From NCBI GenBank assembly GCA_963770485.1, contig CAVYPX010000003.1:1-64000 (forward strand): 64,000 nucleotides of DNA, given 5' to 3'. This DNA is from CAVVEC01 sp963770485 (GTDB lineage: Bacteria; Acidobacteriota; Terriglobia; Terriglobales; Acidobacteriaceae). A program made the position numbers and the translations under genes. The stretch's first letter is position 1. Each line of letters opens with the position of its first letter. This document shows, in pieces, positions 41,855 to 50,341 of the stretch. The notes beneath the pieces were generated by a model. It ran no database searches and was not told the origin of the DNA. It saw only the letters and a program-made list of their open reading frames with translations.

Positions 41855-42604
41855 ATGCACCCAGCCATAGCAGTGCGCAATCTGACGAAGACTTACGCCG
41901 AGGGTGGCGCCGGAATGCTGGCCCTGCGCGGAATTGACCTGGATGTCCGTTCCGGCGAGATGTTGACGTTGATGGGTCCATCGGGTAGCGGCAAGACAAC
42001 TTTGCTCTCCATCATGGGCTGCATTCTATCGGCCAGCTCGGGTAGCGTGCGCGTCGCGGGCAAGGAAGTTACCACCATGAGCGAGAAGCAACTGCCCGCG
42101 GTACGCTTGCAGCACATCGGATTTGTTTTTCAAGGATTCAATCTGTTTCCCACGCTCACGGCCGGGGAGAATGTGGAACTGATGCTCGATTTGAAGGGCG
42201 TTTCCGCCGCGGCAGCAAAGAAGCGCGCGGCCGAATTGCTGGAGCAGGTTGGATTGGGCAACAAGTACAAAAGCTTCCCTTCCGACTTGAGCGGCGGGCA
42301 GAAGCAGCGTGTAGCCATCGCGCGAGCGCTGGCGGGCGATCCGGAGATCATTCTCGCCGACGAACCCACCGCCGCGCTCGACTCCCGTACCGGACGCAGC
42401 GTCATGCAAATGATGACGGAGTTGGCGCACACGCGCGGGCGGGCGGTGGTCGTCGTGACCCACGATTCGCGGGTACTGGACTTTGCCGACCGCATCGTCA
42501 AGATCGAAGATGGCGCCATCGCCAATTCAGATCTTCCGGAGCGGATGCCGCCCGCTGGTGTTCTGCGGAACGACTGGCAGCAACCTGTCGTCAACCTGGC
42601 TTGA
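41855..42604 (+). CDS. ABC transporter ATPase (DevA/LolD-like)
   Basis: A 249-residue ABC ATPase. Walker A is GPSGSGKTTLL, the Q-loop is IGFVFQGFNLFP, the signature is LSGGQKQRVAIARAL, and Walker B is IILADEPTAALD. The family is the MacB/LolD/DevA type with FtsX-like permeases. It begins 15 bp after the permease with a strong GGAGGG site. Confidence 0.93.
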   Translation: MHPAIAVRNLTKTYAEGGAGMLALRGIDLDVRSGEMLTLMGPSGSGKTTLLSIMGCILSASSGSVRVAGKEVTTMSEKQLPAVRLQHIGFVFQGFNLFPTLTAGENVELMLDLKGVSAAAAKKRAAELLEQVGLGNKYKSFPSDLSGGQKQRVAIARALAGDPEIILADEPTAALDSRTGRSVMQMMTELAHTRGRAVVVVTHDSRVLDFADRIVKIEDGAIANSDLPERMPPAGVLRNDWQQPVVNLA

Positions 42605-42629
42605 GTAAATCACATTTGGAGACATAGTC

Positions 42630-43709
42630 ATGAACAAAAAGTCAGCAGTTCTCATCGCCACCGCAGCTTTCATACTTACTTCATCTCTGGTGCTGTTTTC
42701 CAGAAGATCGGGAACAGTGTCGTCTGCTCCCTCGGCGCAAGCGCAACGTGCGGATGCTCCGTCTCTGATCGCGGGTCCGGGACGAGTCGAGCCTAGTTCC
42801 GAAGACATCAAGATCGGTTCCGAGCTTAGCGGCCGGCTGAAGTCGGTGAAGGTCGAGGAGGGCGATAAGATCAGCCGCGGGCAAGTCCTGGCCGTGCTGG
42901 AAAACGATGACTACCGAGCCCAGGTGGAATCCGCGCAAGCCAACGTTTATGCCAAAGAGGCAGCCCTGCGCAAGGTGATCAACGGCGCTCGCAGGCAGGA
43001 GCGGAACGAAGCCTGGTCGTCCGTTCGCGAAGAGGAGGCGGTCATGAATAACGCCCGGGCGGAGTTGGATCGCAGACAGAAGCTTTTCGCCGCTGGGGTG
43101 ATCTCGCGCGAGGAAATGGAGCACTATGCGCGTGAATCCGATGTTGCGCAGGCAAAGTATCAGGAGGCCGTGGAGCAGCATTCGCTGGTTGACGATCATG
43201 CCCGCGAAGAAGATCAGTCGCTGGCCGAAGCCGATCTGCAGTTGGCGAAAGCCCAGCTTCAAGAAGCCGAGGCTCGCTACGACAAGACGTTCATCAAGTC
43301 TCCCATCGATGGCACTGTTCTTCGTAAGCATCACCGCAGCGGAGAAAGCGTTTCGAATTCCGCGACGACGCCCGATCCGGTTCTCACGCTCGGAGACAAC
43401 CGCGTGTTGCGGGTTCGCGTAGATGTGGATGAAACCGACGTCAGCCGAGTCCACGTGGGTCAGAAGGCCTACGTGACCGCGGATGCCTTTGGAAAGCAGC
43501 AATTCTGGGGACGAGTTGTGCGGGTAGGTGAGCAGCTGGGGCCAAAGAACGTGCGCACCGATGAACCTTCCGAACGAGTGGACAAGAAGATTCTTGAGAC
43601 GCTGGTGGAACTTGCTCCCAACACGCAATTGCCCGACGGCTTGCGGGTGGACGCATTCATCGTTAGCGATGGCAATCAGGTCGCGAGCGCCGGTTCAAGG
43701 GGGTTCTAG
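42630..43709 (+). CDS. HlyD-family membrane fusion protein (DevB-like)
   Basis: A 359-residue periplasmic adaptor. The N-terminal signal anchor is LIATAAFILTSSLVLF; a lipoyl-like half (GSELSGRLKSVKVEEGDKISRGQVLAVL) is followed by a long coiled coil with KVINGARRQERNEA and REEMEHYARESDVAQAKYQEA, then the second lipoyl half (FIKSPIDGTVLRKHHRSGESV). It joins the permease to an outer membrane channel. A strong terminator follows. Confidence 0.92.
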   Translation: MNKKSAVLIATAAFILTSSLVLFSRRSGTVSSAPSAQAQRADAPSLIAGPGRVEPSSEDIKIGSELSGRLKSVKVEEGDKISRGQVLAVLENDDYRAQVESAQANVYAKEAALRKVINGARRQERNEAWSSVREEEAVMNNARAELDRRQKLFAAGVISREEMEHYARESDVAQAKYQEAVEQHSLVDDHAREEDQSLAEADLQLAKAQLQEAEARYDKTFIKSPIDGTVLRKHHRSGESVSNSATTPDPVLTLGDNRVLRVRVDVDETDVSRVHVGQKAYVTADAFGKQQFWGRVVRVGEQLGPKNVRTDEPSERVDKKILETLVELAPNTQLPDGLRVDAFIVSDGNQVASAGSRGF

Positions 43710-43734
43710 CGGGTAGTGAATCAGCCTGCAAATG

Positions 43735-43763
43735 AAAACGGCCTCTAAAATCGAGGCCGTTTT
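43735..43763 (+). terminator. Rho-independent terminator after the exporter operon
   Basis: CGGCCTC (43739-43745) pairs with GAGGCCG (43753-43759) around a 7-base loop, flanked by AAAA and TTTT. The A run before and T run after make it work on both strands. It lies 25 bp after the DevB-like gene. Confidence 0.85.
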
Positions 43764-43770
43764 CCAAGTC

Positions 43771-43857
43771 GCAGCACCCCGTCAAGGTCAAGTTAATTAT
43801 CGTTGAGGTGACTAACCTAAATCAAGTTACTTTTGTGGGAGAGCCAAGCACCCCGTC
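43771..43857 (+). repeat. AGCACCCCGTC repeats beside the tRNA
   Basis: AGCACCCCGTC occurs at 43773-43783 and 43847-43857 on the plus strand; the same motif is in the tRNA anticodon arm on the minus strand (43947-43957). The first copy with its flanks matches the tRNA region in 17 of about 19 bases. A hairpin of TGGGAGAGC and GCTCTCCCA surrounds the second copy. This suggests copied tRNA fragments. Confidence 0.55.
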
Positions 43858-43909
43858 TAACCAGCTCTCCCATTTTGGCACGCAAATGCCAATCCCGTTG
43901 ACCTGGGAG

Positions 43910-43981
43910 TGGACCTGACGGGATTCGAACCCGCACCTGCGACCGTGACGGGGTGCTGTGCTGCCATTACACCACAGGCCC
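43910..43981 (-). tRNA. tRNA gene with anomalous anticodon arm (GTC in loop)
   Basis: On the minus strand, 72 bases fold as a tRNA: acceptor GGGCCTG/CAGGTCC with one G-T pair, a D arm (GTG, loop, CAC), and a T arm GCGGG-TTCGAAT-CCCGT. CCA is not encoded. The anticodon arm is odd: GCACC and GGTCG pair at only three of five positions, and the loop CCGTCAC has C where U33 is expected. GTC would mean Asp, while the D arm resembles tRNA-Gln. It may be a pseudogene, a rearranged gene or a sequence error. Confidence 0.6.
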
Positions 43982-44085
43982 ACGGTCTCACGGTACTTGA
44001 GAGCCTCGCGGGAAAGCATGGTCATGCGTCACACACGCAACCACCACGTCCCGTTCCGGCACAACGGTCACACCTGGTAGTGGGG

Positions 44086-44607
44086 TCAAGCTGAAAGTCG
44101 GAATGTCCCCGCGTTGAGGCCATCCCGGATGCGAGCAGCAACCACGGCCGCGTCACCTGCATCATCCTTGATGATGTAGCGCTCGGCCTCATCGAATGAC
44201 GAATAGAGATCACGATAAGGTGCGTAGTCAGGAATCGTGCCTTCGGGGGGAGCGGCGGCGCGTGCTGCGCACACCGTCTCACTCGGCCGGAGCACGACAT
44301 AGTCCAGCGGGACCTCCCTGGACTTGACTACCTTGCGAGCAGTATCAAGGAACCAGGGCGGAATAGAGAAATCGACGATTACTTCGTGCCCGAACAGCGC
44401 GTAGGGTATTGCGGCAGCTATCATCGCCGTCATGATCATCTTGAAGTTCTTGTTGCGACCCTGACCTGCCATGCTCTTGGCAATAAAAGACCAAAATGTG
44501 TCGCCTTCGATATAAGCGATGGGAGCTGATGATGAAGCAACGAGTTCGCGGGCAACGGTAGTTTTTCCTGCCCCGATCGGGCCGGAAAGGAAGATTATGG
44601 GTTTCAT
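44086..44607 (-). CDS. P-loop nucleotide kinase-like protein
   Basis: A 173-residue AAA/P-loop protein starting at the ATG at 44607 (a GTG frame adds three residues). Walker A is FLSGPIGAGKTTVA; APIAYIEGDTFWSFI follows, like the Asp of small-molecule kinases such as gluconate or shikimate kinase. The lid and other regions are like AAA_33-type kinases. The substrate cannot be told. It is alone, divergent from the glycosyltransferase gene. Confidence 0.75.
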   Translation of the reverse strand: MKPIIFLSGPIGAGKTTVARELVASSSAPIAYIEGDTFWSFIAKSMAGQGRNKNFKMIMTAMIAAAIPYALFGHEVIVDFSIPPWFLDTARKVVKSREVPLDYVVLRPSETVCAARAAAPPEGTIPDYAPYRDLYSSFDEAERYIIKDDAGDAAVVAARIRDGLNAGTFRLSA

Positions 44608-44805
44608 TTTGTCCACACAACAGCTTACCCAATTGGCTCAAATTCTGCGCCGTCACTCGCCCGTATTGGTAGGAATCAGCTGATGCGAACTGACTCAACG
44701 GCCGCAGCCTGCAATTCCCGATTGGGGGGCCGCTTCTTCAGGTAGAATGGAAGTTTCAGAGAGACTCGTTCCCAGTCGCTGTAGGGCTCCTCTTTCACTG
44801 AACGC

Positions 44806-46431
44806 ATGTCCACTCTTCTCCAGCCTCAACTGCTAGCGTTGGTACTTGCCCCTCACGGCATCGGGCAATACATTCGCCAGCATTTTCTGGATAAGACCTT
44901 TCAAGGTTTGTATCACGCCAACGCCTTTGATATGGCGTTGCTGATTCCTTATTTCATCGTGCTGATTGTGCTGGCGAGCTATGGCGCGCATCGCTATATC
45001 CTGGTTTACCTTTATTACAAGCACAAGAAGAACCGCACCGTCGAACCAGCCGCAGAGTTTCCTGAACTGCCCCGGGTCACGGTTCAGCTCCCGATCTTCA
45101 ACGAGCAATTTGTGGTGGAGCGGCTGCTGGAGGCCATCTCCCGCCTGGATTATCCGCTGGAGAAACTCGACATCCAGGTGCTGGACGATTCGACCGACGA
45201 AACAGTTGCCGTGGCACGCGGGCTGGTCAATCACTACGCGGCCAAGGGATTTCCGATCAGCTATCATCATCGCGCCAATCGCCACGGATTTAAGGCCGGC
45301 GCACTCTCCGAAGGTCTCAAAACGGCAAAAGGTGAGTTCGTCGCAATTTTCGATGCCGACTTCGTGCCGCCGGAAGACTTTCTTCTGCGCACCATTCACC
45401 ACTTCACTAACCCTAAGATCGGCATGGTGCAGACGCGCTGGACGCACATCAATCGTAATTATTCTTTTCTTACCGAAGTTGAAGCCATGCTTCTGGACGG
45501 GCACTTCGTGCTCGAACACTCCGGCCGCGCCCGCAGCAACGTATTCTTCAATTTCAACGGCACCGCGGGCGTGTGGCGGCGGCTCGCCATCGAAGAGGCT
45601 GGTGGCTGGCAGCATGACACTCTGACCGAGGACACGGACCTCTCCTATCGTGCCCAGCTCAAAGGCTGGAAATTCGTCTATCTCCAGGATGTGGAATGCC
45701 CGGCCGAACTGCCGGTGGAAATGACCGCCTTCAAGACACAGCAGGCCCGCTGGGCCAAGGGACTAATCCAAACCAGCAAGAAGATTCTGCCCCAGGTGCT
45801 GAGAAGCGATCAGAGATTTCACGTGAAGCTGGAAGCCTGGTACCACCTGACCGCCAATCTGAGCTATCCGCTCATGATCGCGCTTTCCGTGCTGCTGCTG
45901 CCGGCCATGATCATCCGCTTCTACCAGGGCTGGTTTCAGATGCTGTATATCGACTTGCCACTCTTCCTGGCTTCGACGTTCTCCATTTCCAGTTTCTATC
46001 TGGTCTCCCAAAGGGAGTTGTTTCCAAAAAGCTGGCCGCGGGCGCTTCTCTATCTGCCCTTCCTCATGGCTCTGGGCATTGGCCTCACCGTCACCAATAC
46101 CCGCGCGGTACTGGAGGCGCTGCTCGGCAAGCAAAGCGCCTTCGCGCGCACTCCGAAGTATCGCGTGGAGTCGAGAAAGGACAAAGTGCGCGCCAGCAAC
46201 TATCGGAGCGGCCTGGGCTGGGTGCCATGGGTAGAGTTACTGATCGGTTGCTATTTCGCTGTCACCGTGTACTACGCCGTGGACAATGAGAATTACATCA
46301 CGGTTCCATTTCTGATTTTGTTCGTGATCGGCTATTGGTACACGGGATTGATGTCGCTGTTGCAAGGACGCTTCGCCGGGATCTCCTTTAGCGCAGAGAC
46401 TCACACCAAACCATTTCCGGTCGGAGTGTAG
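44806..46431 (+). CDS. Membrane glycosyltransferase family 2 (cellulose synthase-like)
   Basis: A 541-residue processive GT2 enzyme. An N-terminal span is followed by the GT-A domain: QLPIFNEQFVVERLL, LDDSTDETV (first Asp), FDADFVPP (Asp-x-Asp), TEDTDLSYR and the QQARWAKG (Gln-x-x-Arg-Trp) motif. At least four C-terminal spans form the channel. It is like CslA/BcsA-type synthases that make beta-linked polysaccharides. No other polysaccharide genes are nearby. Confidence 0.92.
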   Translation: MSTLLQPQLLALVLAPHGIGQYIRQHFLDKTFQGLYHANAFDMALLIPYFIVLIVLASYGAHRYILVYLYYKHKKNRTVEPAAEFPELPRVTVQLPIFNEQFVVERLLEAISRLDYPLEKLDIQVLDDSTDETVAVARGLVNHYAAKGFPISYHHRANRHGFKAGALSEGLKTAKGEFVAIFDADFVPPEDFLLRTIHHFTNPKIGMVQTRWTHINRNYSFLTEVEAMLLDGHFVLEHSGRARSNVFFNFNGTAGVWRRLAIEEAGGWQHDTLTEDTDLSYRAQLKGWKFVYLQDVECPAELPVEMTAFKTQQARWAKGLIQTSKKILPQVLRSDQRFHVKLEAWYHLTANLSYPLMIALSVLLLPAMIIRFYQGWFQMLYIDLPLFLASTFSISSFYLVSQRELFPKSWPRALLYLPFLMALGIGLTVTNTRAVLEALLGKQSAFARTPKYRVESRKDKVRASNYRSGLGWVPWVELLIGCYFAVTVYYAVDNENYITVPFLILFVIGYWYTGLMSLLQGRFAGISFSAETHTKPFPVGV

Positions 46432-46527
46432 AGTTACCGAGAGCGGGAACGAAGATGCGAAGCGGCTGATGTGTCGCTCAGTTTCGGCAGAGGCCGCTTC
46501 GTTTTGATATGCTAAGGCATTGTGCGG

Positions 46528-46674
46528 ATGATGTGGTGGTTTCTGATTCTTGCCTGCAGCGGTGGAGCTGTACTGTGGGCGGGCATAGCCGCTTACCTCC
46601 GTGTGCGCCGCCACCTGAAGGCGTCGGCGGCGCTGAAAAAAGGCGGCGTGGAGCGGGGAACGGACAGTTTCTAA
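46528..46674 (+). CDS. Small single-span membrane protein
   Basis: A 48-residue product from two consecutive ATGs at 46528 and 46531. MMWWFLILACSGGAVLWAGI is a membrane span, then a basic tail (AYLRVRRHLKASAALKK). The coding bias and topology (positive inside) look natural. It lies between the glycosyltransferase and mqnD. I recognise no family. Confidence 0.5.
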   Translation: MMWWFLILACSGGAVLWAGIAAYLRVRRHLKASAALKKGGVERGTDSF

Positions 46675-46801
46675 CCGGTAGGCGGTGCGTTTTTCGCACA
46701 AGCAATTGGATCGGGCTCTCATCGGTGATTCTTGCCGTGGTCATTCAGATGGTGCCGGTGGCGCTGGCAAACGGCGGACAGCAATTCCGCGAGGTTGAGC
46801 A

Positions 46802-47713
46802 ATGAGTGTAGTAAATATAGCCACCCAAAAATCGCATACTCCCACCGCAGACAGCAAAGATTCTCCGCTCCGGAGCGGCGAGATCCGCGAAATCACTGTA
46901 GCGCACAGTCCGGATTCGGATGATGCCTTTATGTTTTACGGCCTGGCTACGAACAAGGTTCGTGTCCCGGGACTGCGTTTTGTGCATACTCTGTGTGACA
47001 TCGAAACCCTGAATCGCAAGGCGATGGAAGGCGTATTTGACGTGACCGCGATTTCCTTCCATGCTTACCCGTATATCCAGGAGCATTACGCTCTGCTGCC
47101 CAGTGGCGGCAGCGTGGGAGATGGCTATGGCCCGATGATTGTGGCTTCGCGCGCTTACTCGGCCACCGACATCAAGCGGAAGCGCGTCGCGGTTCCTGGC
47201 ACTTTGACCACCGCCTATTTGGTTCTGAAGCTTTTTGCCCCGGGGATCGAAACCGAGGTGGTGCCGTTCGACCAGATCATTCCGCAGGTGCTGGAAGGGA
47301 AGCACGAGGCCGGACTCATCATTCACGAAGGCCAGTTGACCTACGATAAATCCGGATTGCACCGCGTGGTGGATCTCGGCAAGTGGTGGCAGAAAGTGAC
47401 CGGTTTGCCGCTGCCCTTGGGGGGAAATGCAATCCGGCGCAGCCTGGGACCGGAATTGATGTCCCGTGTGGGCGCTGCTTTGCGGGAAAGTATTCAGTAC
47501 GCGCTGGATCACCGGGAGGAGGCTCTGATCTACGCCATGCAGTTTGCTCGCGACCTCGATCCCCAACTTGCCGAGAAATTTGTCGGCATGTACGTGAACG
47601 AACGCACTCTCGATTATGGCCCCGATGGGCGGGAAGCCGTACGCCGTCTGTTGGACATGGGGCACAAGGCAGGAATCATTCCGCAGGAGTCCAGAGTGGA
47701 GTTCGCGGCGTAG
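46802..47713 (+). CDS. mqnD: 1,4-dihydroxy-6-naphthoate synthase MqnD
   Basis: A 303-residue protein of the MqnD family. ITVAHSPDSDDAFMFYGLATNK near the start is the family mark, followed by FDVTAISFHAYPYIQEHYALLPSGGSVGDGYGP and EAGLIIHEGQLTYD. It makes 1,4-dihydroxy-6-naphthoate from cyclic dehypoxanthine futalosine in menaquinone synthesis. The 35 N-terminal residues are extra and may be partly non-native. It works with MqnA and MqnC, which are coded 7-10 kb upstream. Confidence 0.95.
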   Translation: MSVVNIATQKSHTPTADSKDSPLRSGEIREITVAHSPDSDDAFMFYGLATNKVRVPGLRFVHTLCDIETLNRKAMEGVFDVTAISFHAYPYIQEHYALLPSGGSVGDGYGPMIVASRAYSATDIKRKRVAVPGTLTTAYLVLKLFAPGIETEVVPFDQIIPQVLEGKHEAGLIIHEGQLTYDKSGLHRVVDLGKWWQKVTGLPLPLGGNAIRRSLGPELMSRVGAALRESIQYALDHREEALIYAMQFARDLDPQLAEKFVGMYVNERTLDYGPDGREAVRRLLDMGHKAGIIPQESRVEFAA

Positions 47714-47792
47714 CTGTCAGCTCCCAGCCGTCAGCTCTCAGCGGATGGGAAGCAATCGACCTGTACCGAAAGCTGACAGCTGAAAGCTTCCT
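47712..47792. repeat. Inverted AGCTGAAAGCTG-type repeat pair without a gene
   Basis: AGCTGTCAGCTCCCAGCCGTC and more to 47741 face AGCTGACAGCTGAAAGCTTC (47771-47790). About 28 bases lie between the arms. The right arm shares GACAGCTGAAAGCTTCCTT with the copy at 30.5 kb. The same arms flank the four-helix-bundle gene at 35.4-35.8 kb. Confidence 0.7.
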
Positions 47793-49495
47793 TACCTCAC
47801 TCCTTCCTTAAACGCGAACACCGGATCAATGTCCACCGGCACTTTGGATGCGGACTTCAATGATGCCTGTAACTCCGCCGGCATCACGTCGTATTTCTTG
47901 AACCAACTCTCGGCCCGCTTACGATCACCGGCCGCTTCAATTTCCAGCAACTCCTTAGCAAGATCACTCAGTGTTCTGGGCATGAGCGCATACTCGATTG
48001 CGTATCGTCCCGAAGGCGAATGCTTGATAGCGCCATGTTCCGAAAGATAGTTGAATTCCATCATTTCTGCCTGGGCATGCGCCTCTCCGGCTCCAAAGCG
48101 AACCGCGCGAAAAATGTCTGCGACATAAGACGCGTAGCATTCCTCAAGCTTATTCTTGGGCAATACCTGGTGCTCGACCAGCCAGTTCACGCCGAACATT
48201 CCAACCGCGTCCGCCTTGGCTTCTTCCAAGCCGCTGAAGGCCGGCCCGATAGCTTCCCGAATATCAACCTTGCCGGACGCAGTGCGCGAGAAAGTAGGCC
48301 CCAGCCCATGCGCCATCTCGTGCATGAGTGTTCCCAGCAGATAGCCCTCGGCGGACGCCTTGGCCGCCTGCTCGGGCAACATGACATGCCGGGCCACCGG
48401 CAGGATCACGTAGTTCACCCGGGCATCCATGAAGTTCTTGAAAAAAATCTTCTTGCTGCCTTTTTGTTCATGCACGCGCGGATTGTTGGGCAGGTTGTCA
48501 GCAACCGCCTGGTATCCGTGGCGAAGGTCCCCGGTGCGGAACGGAGCGTCCATGACCTCCATCGGAGTCTCAAGGCCGCGCTTCGAGGGCCGATCTTCCG
48601 GCGGCAGAGGAAGCGCATCCTGGATGGCGCCGACATACTCCTGGAACTTCGCCAGCTTCCGGCTCTCTTCGGAATTGCGCACCAATACCGCGCCACCATA
48701 AGTCGCCTTCATGCCCAGTAACTCGTCGTCATAGGTCTCATCGGGGGCGAAGATCAAATCGAACTTGGGATTTTTCAGGTCAACCCATGCCAGATCACTC
48801 TTGAAGTAATCGTCGGTGAGCAGCGCATCCGCCCGCAAGCGCAGGAAATCGGCAAATGCGGGATCGTCGCTCAAGCTTGCTGCCGCGCGCAGATCTTTGG
48901 CCGCAGGTTCCAGGAACGAACGGTAGGCAATGTGGTAGGGGAGCCCTTCGAGTTGATCGCCGTGCCGGCGCACGACGGTAAATGAGCTGTAAATTTCGTT
49001 TTTCCTTTCGGGATGGGCCCTGACATACTGCTCGATCTGCTCCCGCGTCAGTCCTTCCGGATGGAAACCTTTGCCCGGAGCCATGGCAGCAGTACCAACA
49101 AAGGGTTTGTTCCCGTCGAGAAAATCGAATCGTGAGGCATTGATCCACAGGTAGCGTCGCAGCTCTTCATCCTGCGGATGCTTGCTCTCCGCCAGAGACT
49201 CATATAGCGTCAAGCCGTCGGGGTCGATCTGCCGCCAGTAGATTTCTTCGAGGTAGCGCGAGGCATCCACCAGTTTGTTGACCAGCTTCCGTTCGCCGGC
49301 GGTCAGAGCGGCGGAATGAAACGGCATTTCTACCTGGCGGAACTTCGCCAGCCGCTGATCGAGATCAGGGACAACCTGCATGCCGGCCGACTCTGCGCCC
49401 CTGGCGGCGGAACCCGTCATCAGCTTCTCTTGGTCCGTTGTAGGATGGAGTATGAAAAAAATAAGGAACAGTGAAACCCAGGGGCCCGGTGTCAT
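47792..49495 (-). CDS. M49-like zinc metallopeptidase (DPP III family-like)
   Basis: A 567-residue protein. The zinc-binding helix is TLMHEMAHGLGP (His-Glu-x-x-His), and EEAKADAVGMFG holds the third ligand Glu, as in the peptidase M49-like group. The N-terminus has a hydrophobic stretch, WVSLFLIFFIL, that may be a signal anchor, so it may be exported; a start at a later Met would lack it. The repeat family touches its stop codon. Substrates are unknown. Confidence 0.85.
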   Translation of the reverse strand: MTPGPWVSLFLIFFILHPTTDQEKLMTGSAARGAESAGMQVVPDLDQRLAKFRQVEMPFHSAALTAGERKLVNKLVDASRYLEEIYWRQIDPDGLTLYESLAESKHPQDEELRRYLWINASRFDFLDGNKPFVGTAAMAPGKGFHPEGLTREQIEQYVRAHPERKNEIYSSFTVVRRHGDQLEGLPYHIAYRSFLEPAAKDLRAAASLSDDPAFADFLRLRADALLTDDYFKSDLAWVDLKNPKFDLIFAPDETYDDELLGMKATYGGAVLVRNSEESRKLAKFQEYVGAIQDALPLPPEDRPSKRGLETPMEVMDAPFRTGDLRHGYQAVADNLPNNPRVHEQKGSKKIFFKNFMDARVNYVILPVARHVMLPEQAAKASAEGYLLGTLMHEMAHGLGPTFSRTASGKVDIREAIGPAFSGLEEAKADAVGMFGVNWLVEHQVLPKNKLEECYASYVADIFRAVRFGAGEAHAQAEMMEFNYLSEHGAIKHSPSGRYAIEYALMPRTLSDLAKELLEIEAAGDRKRAESWFKKYDVMPAELQASLKSASKVPVDIDPVFAFKEGVR

Positions 49496-49585
49496 ATGTT
49501 GAAGTTGTGATTCTATCAGAGCATTCTTGTACTGAATCGTTTTAAATCGCGCGAATCAACAATAACACCGCTATCATGTTGCACC

Positions 49586-50299
49586 ATGGTGCGCGAATCC
49601 AATTCGAATGGCGCTCAGACCCTGCTCATCGACGCAGATGACACGCTCTGGGAAAACAACATCTATTTCGAACGGGCCATTGCCAATTTCATTTCGTTTC
49701 TGAACCATCACGAATATTCCGCTGAGCAGGTGCGCGAAGTGTTGAACGAAGTGGAACGCCGGTGCATCATCAGCCATGGCTATGGGCTGCACAGCTTCGC
49801 TCATGCCTTGGTGCAGACCTTCGAGCGGCTGGCGGTCGAACCGCTTACCCCTGCGCTGCACGAGACGATTAGCGGATTCGCTCACGTTATTGCCGAACAT
49901 CCTGTCGAAATCCTGCACGGGGTTCCGGAGACGCTGCAGTATCTGTCCGAGCGCCATCATCTAATCCTGTTGACCAAAGGCGCTATCGCGGAGCAATCCG
50001 GCAAAGTGGAGCGGTCGGGGTTGAAAGATTATTTTGCCGTGGTGGAAATCGTCGCGGAAAAGGATGTGACCACCTACCGTGCCATAGCGTCCAAGTACGG
50101 CCTGCCCTGCGACTCCACCTGGATGGTCGGGAACAGCCCGCGGTCCGACATCAATCCCGCCCTGGGGGCTGGTCTGAATGCCGTATTCGTGCCGCACGGC
50201 AACACCTGGATTCTCGAGCATGAAGAATTGGCTGAAGCGCAGCCGCCGAGCCGGTTACTGGTGGTGGAGAACTTCTCAGCTTTACGCCAGCACTTCTAG
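49586..50299 (+). CDS. HAD-family hydrolase
   Basis: A 237-residue HAD superfamily protein. Motif I is LLIDADDTLWENN, motif II is LILLTKGA, and WMVGNSPRSDINPALGAG is motif III/IV. It is a soluble phosphatase-like enzyme without a clear substrate. It precedes murB by 42 bp on the same strand. Confidence 0.88.
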   Translation: MVRESNSNGAQTLLIDADDTLWENNIYFERAIANFISFLNHHEYSAEQVREVLNEVERRCIISHGYGLHSFAHALVQTFERLAVEPLTPALHETISGFAHVIAEHPVEILHGVPETLQYLSERHHLILLTKGAIAEQSGKVERSGLKDYFAVVEIVAEKDVTTYRAIASKYGLPCDSTWMVGNSPRSDINPALGAGLNAVFVPHGNTWILEHEELAEAQPPSRLLVVENFSALRQHF

Positions 50300-50341
50300 C
50301 GCTTCGTGAAAGGCTTCGGATCGTCCCCGTCGTTTATAGTG

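Noticed and set aside
46675..46805. A short frame ending with an ATGA overlap at the mqnD start
   Set aside because: No clear start or ribosome site; composition is not convincing despite the overlap.
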